IMG/VR virus record: IMGVR_UViG_3300008220_000055
Coordinates: 1-26,116 of that record
Strand: one strand, 5' to 3'
Length of the DNA stretch: 26,116 nucleotides
DNA from: a virus
A program made the translations under genes and the position numbers. Shown piece by piece: positions 1-9,000 of this stretch. The notes under the pieces are model-generated. The model did not search any database. It was given only the letters and a program-made list of their open reading frames with translations, and was not told the origin of the DNA. The stretch's first letter is position 1, and every line of letters starts with the position of its first letter.

Positions 1-2
1 AC

Positions 3-3000
3 TTACTGAAATTAGCTAAAAAGGGTGAGCTACCGCGCAGCAATCCAACAATCAAAGAGTATATGCAACGATTGAAAACTTTTAGTATAGAAATAGTTGA
101 TGGTGAGCTACGGCTTACTAAAGCGTTAGATAACACAGTAAGCGCAGACGAACAAGTTACGTTTTATAAGCGTTTAACGCAATACATAAACCAGATTGAT
201 GAGGATGTCGCAAAACAATTAGAACAAATAGGCGTTACTCCAGAAGCACTGGCACGATATAAATTGGGCGGGCACTACAATCCAGCTATAGATGAGCCGT
301 TTGTTAGTATATATGACGAGGCATTCAATACTGCCCGTAAATTACTAGACGCAAATGCGGACGCCGAGGAAGTAGCTGAAGCCCTCAAGCTCTCTCGTAA
401 ATCGAAACTACAGGGAGCAGCAGACGAAAATGTAAAAACAGTAGCACCAGACATACCTGTTGATGAAGCCCGGCTAACAGAATTGATGGAAGAGGGCTAT
501 ACAAGAGAAGGAGCTGAAACACAAGTAAAGGCTGAAGCAAAAGGCGTACCCCGTTTCGACAAGATAGCCGATATGACTGATGACGAAATCCGTGCGGAAA
601 TAGGGCATTTGGCATCACGCGTTCAAGCTGTAGACCCAAACAACAAGGAATTTGCATATATTTTCAACCGTATATCGGTTCTAGAGGACGCCAATAAAGC
701 TAGAGATGGGACTGAGCTTTCTCAGGTAGGTCGCGGTGGTAGAAGTATCATTGACTGGAGCGATGACTCCGCATTGCGGTCTATAGTTGTTACACGCGAG
801 ACACTAAAAAAGCAGTTACGTGAAGCATATCCATCACGCATCAGACTTGACGGCGCAACATCAGACGAAGAAATTGAGATTATGTTGAAGCTGATTGATA
901 ATGCAGCTGAAACAGCTGTCCGGCGCGGCGAGGTCAGTAATGTCGACGAATACTATAAGCGTATGTATTTGGGGGTCAGAACAGGGCGGTACGGTACTGT
1001 TATAAGTGATGCTAATCATCTTGCCCAAGCTGGTATGCCAGATAACTGGTACTACTCACGGCTAGAAAAAGCCTTAATGGGCGAACAGACGAGTAAAGTA
1101 AATCCGCAAGCATGGCTGAATCGCATCCGGAAGCACAAGGGTGTAACTGACGAAGAAATGCAATGGACGGGTTTAGTTACTTTTGATGAAAAGAAAAAAC
1201 TTAACGGGGGTTTTCTCAAAGAGATGGCGGAAGTAAGAGCACCTGCCGATGTATGGGTGCTTACTCGTCAGGACGGCGCATTGTACGAAGGCAGTCAGGG
1301 GGGACGAATTGCAGAGTTACTTATACCCTCACCTGATAAGCCACTCACACTCAAAAACATAGCCTTATATTACAGCGAAGATGAAGTAATAGAAGCAGCT
1401 GCAAAACTATACGGCACGCTGGAGTTTGATAAACTTCCGTATCGTATGGTTAAGAAAGGTAAGTTGCTCTATCCAGAAGGTAAAGTACCACGCCCCTTAA
1501 TCAGCGAATACCTTAGTAACAATCGTTTAGTTATTGAGGAGGTTACGCCGACAAAGGCGCTGGAAACCCCAGCTTGGACCATCGTAAATGATGGTTCACT
1601 GATTACCGGCGATGCAACCTTGTCCAATGAAACAAAAACTGTGTTGAAGAGCTTGGCGCCGGACTTATATGACGACCTCAGAAGAGGTGACGATTATTTG
1701 AATACAGAAGGTTTTCTAGAGTTACATGAATCTGCCGACAATTATGGCTTTTATAAGCTCACTCGTTATTCAGGCGAACAAAAAATATGGCAGTGGGTTG
1801 ACGATGTTATCGAAGAAGTACGGCTATATGATGACGGGGATGAAATCGTACGGATGACCCAAGCAGATTGGCTAAATGATGTTCCTTACTCAAAAGAAGC
1901 TATACCTTCCACAACTGCATCCGATTGGAAACTAGCCTTTGATAATGCAATAGAGAAAGATGCCATTAAATACCTTGACGACCTAGGAATAAAAGGAGAT
2001 TCAACATTAAAATATGCTGACCTACGGGTAGGAAACTCATACGCTAGTGACAATTATCGCGAGTTTTTATTGACTTTACCAGTAAACAAATATGCCAAGG
2101 AAGGTGAAGTGTTTCATTCTGCGCATTGGAGTAAAGCCTTTGACCTTACTTCCGAAGATAACATAATCGCACACTATCGCGTTACTGACCGCGTCATAGA
2201 TGGAAAGCGAACTTTATTTGTAGAAGAAATACAAAGCGATTGGTTTCAAGGTACTATAGTAAAAGATAAGGCGAGCCTTGTTGCAGCAGAACACGAACTA
2301 CAAGGTTTATTAAAACAACAGCAGCAAGCACGCGCGAATGACCCAGTATTCCAAGCATTCAACGAGCTTTATGTAAAAGCGAATGGTTTATTACCAGCAG
2401 ACAAGAAAGTAATGGAGACAAGACAGAACTTAACTTTAGTAAGTATGTTTCTCAAAGCTGAGTGGGTGCAGGATTATATAAACATGACTCCTCAGCACGC
2501 ACAATTGGCGTTAACAAGGTTAGCCGATGAACCAGCAATGCAGGCGCTATCAAGTGACCCACTGGGTAAACGCTGGTTAAAGTTTTTTGGACAAGGTGAT
2601 TTAGCATCTATTAATATCCAGAAATCTTGGTTATCAAGCGAAGAACAAGCAAAAGCCATAGACCTTGGCGAGGACTCCATTAATGCTGTGTTCACACGAG
2701 AGTTTCCGGGCTTAACATCAACCCAAATAAACTCTCGTATAAGAGCGGAGTACGAAGATTTACTAGGCTATGAATACTCCCGATACACTAAAGGTGACCA
2801 ATTACTCGAGGTTTTCGACAGGGATGGTGAGTTACGAGGTATTCCGCATAAGGTTATTGATGGCAAAGCTACGGTTCAGTTGGACGAGGCTTTAAACTTT
2901 CTTTCAGAATCGGTGATAGAGAAACTTAATAGGAGAAGTGACGAACTCCTTACACCCAACAATCGACCTTACAAGCTGGCAATCGCCCAGCAAGAACAAG

Positions 3001-6000
3001 TAGTTTATAACCTAACAAACGGTGTGCCCAAAGCGCCAGTATCAGATTTCTGGCACGAAATTGTTGTGAAAAGAATACTGCGCCAAGCCGCAGAGGACAA
3101 TTACGATGCCATTGCTTTTACTTCAGCCCGACAACAGGCGGAGCAATACCCCTTTCCAGCTTTGAAGAATATGCACGAAATCAAGAAGATTGCTTGGAAC
3201 CCTAAGAATAATCGTTTTGACGTGTTCGGGACAGGTTATCTGAATCCTCAAGAAGCTACGGATTCTGGTGCGGCAGTCAAATGGGGACGGCAGCAGCGCT
3301 TTAGGTGGGATAAAGACCATACCAATCTAGCAGACCACCTAGAAATTAAAGAGGAAGACTTATACAAGTGGATTGGAAAAAAACACGCAAAGCAACTGTT
3401 AGATTCACCAAAACAAACTAGCGGTGAGAAAGCGGGCTGGCATGTATGGGAACAACCCACGATAAGCGTAGAGGATGCTATCGAAAAATACAGGAATGAG
3501 CCTGAGATTCTACGGAGAGCCTTTGGTATTGAGACTGACCTCGACAACATAAATCCGCGAACCTTACTCAAAGATTCTCTAGAAGAAAGAATCGCTCAAC
3601 TTGATAATGTACACGGTCATCGGAAACATAAAACGTTTATGGGGACAAACGATTTACAGGCTTTAATCCCAGACCCGGGTGAGGCTGTAGAAGTTATGAG
3701 CAGTGGGTTTACGCAGTTTTATGACGAACAATTGCCGGTGTTCTTGAATAGATTTATTAACGACATGGGGTGGAAGAACACCAAGCTAGAGCAAGACATA
3801 CAATTAAAACATTTTACTTTAGGCGTAGTAAACGACAAACAGTCACACCTCTATGGACCTATGCACTACATGGACCTTACAGACGATGTGAAAGCCAGCG
3901 TAATGGAAGGTCTGCCATTGAGGCAGGCACATAAGGGTGCTTTGAAATTTGGGTTTGACGAACGAGCGTCCATCAGGTTGTTTGAAGCAGCTGACTTCTC
4001 CACCTTAGTGCATGAGTTTGCCGGACATCCTTTCTTACGGCAGATATTACGTGACAATCCGGCTGATTACAAGATTGCTGAAGATTGGATGAACTCAGAA
4101 GCCCGGCGTCTAAACCAACTAAAAGCCGCCGGTGAACTTAGTGAAGAGCAAATCGCTTCGTTCTTTATTGACGCAATGGGTAATGAAATTGATGAAATCA
4201 AGGTGGTGGTAGGTGGTGACCTCACATTCAGTGCTGAGGAAATATTCGCCCGTGGTTTCGAGCGGTACTTGCTGGATGGTGAGGCACCTGTCCCTGCTTT
4301 GAAATATTTGTTCCAGAGGATAAAAGAATACCTACTAGAAATCTATAAGGTAATTACAGGCTCACCGCTAGACTTAGAACTAAGTGACGATATACGCGGC
4401 GTGTTCAACAGAATACTAAATGACCCACGCGGGCTTGAGTTGGAGGCGAGCCGCATCATACCGGGTCGACCCATTATTGCTTATCACGGTTCTACAACTG
4501 CAGCTCTGCAAAAAACTGGACTGAAACAGACTGGAGGAACATATCTTGGCTTCCATGTTGGGACTGAAGCCGCTGCTAGTGGAAGAGCTGCTCTACGAAC
4601 TTTGAGTTCTGACCCCGGTTATTTATATAAAGTAGAAATAACACCTCAGAAACCATATTTGCCTGATGGTAGAATACTGGACGAAAGATACGACTCGCAT
4701 TTTTTCAAAACACTAGATACTCTTGGTAGAGGCAATGCAGATTCAATATATGCTCCGCCAGGAATGAAAGCAGGCGAGCGAGGGTTGCTTAATTGGCAGG
4801 AACTCAAAGAACAAGGCTACGATGTAATTCCCTACATAAATTCAGTTGAGGACGCCGGTACAGTATCGTACCTTGTAATAGACCCTGAAGCTGCTCTAAA
4901 GACTGGGACTGTGAAGTGGCTTGATGAACCATATGCGGGTAGCACTAGTTACTCTTCCTTACGTGGAAATGTACAGTTATCAATTGATGCTAATGACCGT
5001 GGCATCAAAGCTGTCAATGCTTATCGAGACGGACTGGGACAAGGACCAGTGCTTTTACCAGACACATTTACGCTAAATGATTTTGCCGCAAAAACAAAAG
5101 AGCCGTTTTCATACCAAGACAAAGCAATTGAAATCAAGTTTATACATGGTGATAATACTTTTCATAAAGGGCAATTTGTTCATGCTACTCTTATGCACGC
5201 AGGCGATGCGTATCGAGGTATAGCTGGTAACGGTAAAGTGGGTGTGGTAGATAGACCTTATGTAAATCAAAAACTCACGCAGATTATTAAAAACTTAAGG
5301 GGTGAAGATTTTGGGTCTGAATATCAGAAAGCACTAGGCAGTGTTAGTGGCACAAAAGAAAGACCAGTAACAGAATTTTTTGAGATGTATATAGAGGCAT
5401 GGAATAAAGCGCCGATTGAATCACCTTGGATGGCAATGGCGCGGGATTTGAATATAGCTCTAGCGCGAAACAACCAAGAAGAAGCGTTGCGTCTGGCAGA
5501 AACTTTACAATCAGAAATGGATGCTGTAGTTGCAGGAAAGTATAGGCGACTTTTATTTACTGGAGATGATTATCTAGACAGTAAAATGGCAAAGGCGGCA
5601 GGCTACGAAAGCCATGAAGCATTACAAAAAGCTGCAGCTGATTTGCTAGATGATGCTCCTCTGACTGACTCAAGCGAGATAGTCAAGGTGGCATATGACC
5701 ATCTTATAGAACAGGTCAACCGGCAGTACGAGAGCTTAGACGTACAGGTACAGGCGTTATTTGATGACGGCAGACCTTATGTTAAAGCAAATAACCTACG
5801 CATTGACGTTGTTGACAGTGACCGCTTATTGATACAGCCAACCAAGCAAATGCTGGAAGCAGATGGTGTGTATTTGCGTAAGTCACATCCATTACACGCT
5901 CCATCTATATACGAGGTACCGGCTGTTATACGGGATGAAGCGGGTGAAATAGTACCCATGCTGGACGAAGCTGGCGAACAGGTAATGTACCGTATGCTTG

Positions 6001-9000
6001 AGAACGATGTGTTACAGGCAACCCACGACTACATAGCTTACTTTGCTTTCAAAAATGATTTCGATATGTTAGGTGATGTAGCGGCATGGCAGGCACATGC
6101 CAGAACCATTGATGACCCACTGGCACGCTGGGCGCTCACTAACGAAACATTTGTGAAAAGAGCATCATCAGAATTAATACCAAGTGATACACCGCAACCG
6201 TCAACTATGGCAAGATTAATACCAAGTAATACAGTGCAACCGTCAACTAAAGCACCGTTTGAAGCGCAAGAAGAATTTATTGAAATGTTTTTGAAGGATG
6301 AACAACACAAAGCACAACAGATACCCGGCGACCAGAAAGGTGATGTGTGGTTTAGCTTGGTTCATGCTGGTGATGTTTTTAGAGAGATAGTTGAAGTAGA
6401 AGCACGCGAATTTGCCACCTACGACGAGCTTGGTATGTACGCAGACGACAAACTAAAGCGAGCTGTGAGATTACTTAACGAAACAACAAAAGAAGGTACA
6501 TGGAAAACCAAGCATGATGATGTAGTAGCGGACAATGGAGACGCCATAGATAGGGTAGTAAAAGCATGGCGCGATATACCGGTAGAAACTGACTTGCAGC
6601 AGCTTGCCAAAAACATGAACATTGCAATGGCAGAGGGTCGAGCGGATGACGCTTTAGCTTACGCAGACGAGTTACAAGTGTTTATAGACACAGCTTTCGA
6701 TAATCAGGCTCTCATAGACCAAAGAGTGTTTGAACCAAAGGTATTCTTACCACCTTTGAATATGGTACTTACTGGTGATAGTGTTGTAGATGAGTCTGTG
6801 CGGGAATTGATGAAGCAATTGGAAGGCTTTGTAGATGTACCTTCGCATCAAGGCAGAGTTGTCGTTGCCGCAAGACCCACCCGTAAGACTGTTGATTTAC
6901 CGTGGAAAATGAAGGCGCGTGGTGAAGGCGACTTCTATATCAAACGGGTAGGTAACAATGCCGGTAAGGTGTCCCGTACTAGAGAAGGACCTAGCGATAT
7001 AGCTTTTATAGTCAATCCAGAAGAGTTAGATTCTGGTTACGCATACTATATGGTACAGTTCCTTGAGTCACAAATCAACGCCTACAAGCGGGGTACGGCA
7101 CAACAGGCTATAACACAGGAACATGTAGACCGTGTACTAGTAGACCATCTATACAAACAAGTGTCTGGAGAAGATATTGTCAAGCAGTTATCTGCTGACA
7201 TAAGTGACAGATACGCCGAAGGCGTTGAGTGGACTACTGCCGCATTAAGTGGTGTGGACTACACTCCCCAGATGTTAGAGGCTCTCCGTAAAGCTAACCA
7301 GTTTAGATTACGAGATATTAGCGTAGCCAATCTACGGGCTACCGGTTGGGATGAAATCTTACCCGCAGAAGGACCTTTCAATTACCATACTGCGCTACTG
7401 GATTCCATCAACGGAGATACCGGTATGAACTATACGCTGGACAGCTTTATTCCTTACGATGATATTAAAAACGCCTTATCGAAACGTGGCTATCGTACTG
7501 ACAGTGGTGTTGAGCTGGCGCAAAAACCGAGTTCTAACTGGGGCGATTTACCTCCTAATAGTATGCGAAGCCAACATACAAAAGGTCTTGAGTTTGACCG
7601 CCACATTTTGGGTGAAGCCTACCGGATGTGGGTAGACGAGTTGATTGAACATCTAAAGGGAAGCGGTTATATGGAGTTAGAAAACTCTGCTGAATTAGAA
7701 CAATGGGCTAGGAGAGCTAAGATGCTCAAGGCTTATTTGAATGATTTAGCTATGTTTGGTAGGGATAAAGGCGAAGGCATACCGCAAACCTTGATTGACG
7801 AGTTTGGTGCAGATTCACCAATCATAAAACAATTAGAAAAGGAACATTTACGCGGAGCTGTAGGTATCACTAATGATGCCATGATTGATTACAGTCGGGA
7901 CACTAACCTAGACCAAGCTATGAAACAGGTAGTTCCATTCTGGAAGTTCCCATCAAGGTCTATACCGTGGTGGATACAGACTGTAGCGACCAATCCACGT
8001 ATATTGACTATCTACAATAGAATCCAAGACCTGTCTGAGCGGATACAAGTGCAGGCTGGAGCGACACGTAATGCTGGCGGACCACTGCCTAGACTACGTG
8101 GACATTTCAAGTTGGGCGATACGGATTGGTACTTAGACCCATTTAATGCGCTGTCATTTACTGATGTCATGCCGCAACGAGGTCCTAGCTATGATGACGA
8201 AAATACCATTGACCCCGATGCACCTATAATGAATCGGGTTGTAAACTACCTGTATGCAAACGGTCCCAAAGCAGGATTATATCTGGCGCCGTGGGTAGAT
8301 ATACCTATACGTAAATTTACTAATTACATTGACGAGAATCAATATCCAGAGCGGTCATTGTTCGGACAGCTTGACCTGATACCGCCGTGGACACAACGGT
8401 ACATTATTAGTCGGTCGGAGGAAGCTCTTAACTGGAACGAAAACGACTACCTGACACCGCAAGTGCCGTGGCGCGGATACCTTATAGCGCGGGAATTACT
8501 ATCTATTACTGCGACATCTATCGCAGCCACAGCAGATGGCGAGGAAAAAGTACGTTTGGCACGTGAAGCTGAGACAGCTTTAGGTGCGCAGGAAGGTGCG
8601 TTATACGAGCAAGCCCGTGCCAATGTTGAAAAAAGCGAGTACGCATCACGCCTATTTGGATACTTGACCGGTGCTTACGCTAAGAAATTTGGTGCAGGCG
8701 AGCGGGAACTTTTCAAGCTCAGGGATGAAGCTAATCGACTGGCGCGAAAGATTGCTGATGATTCTAAATACGAGGAAGTATATAAGACATGGCGGTATGA
8801 AACAGGCGAAGGCGTTCTGCGCGGTTTGTATGGAACCATATCGTGGGTACGGGACGAGGATGACCAGCCCGTATATGGCAAACGTTGGTGGGAAGAAGTT
8901 AGTTCTGATATAACCACATCACAACAAAAGACAGCTTATCTAGCTGAAAAGAACCGCTTACAAGCCAATCTACAGGCAGGGCTGAAAGAGCTTCCGGTAG

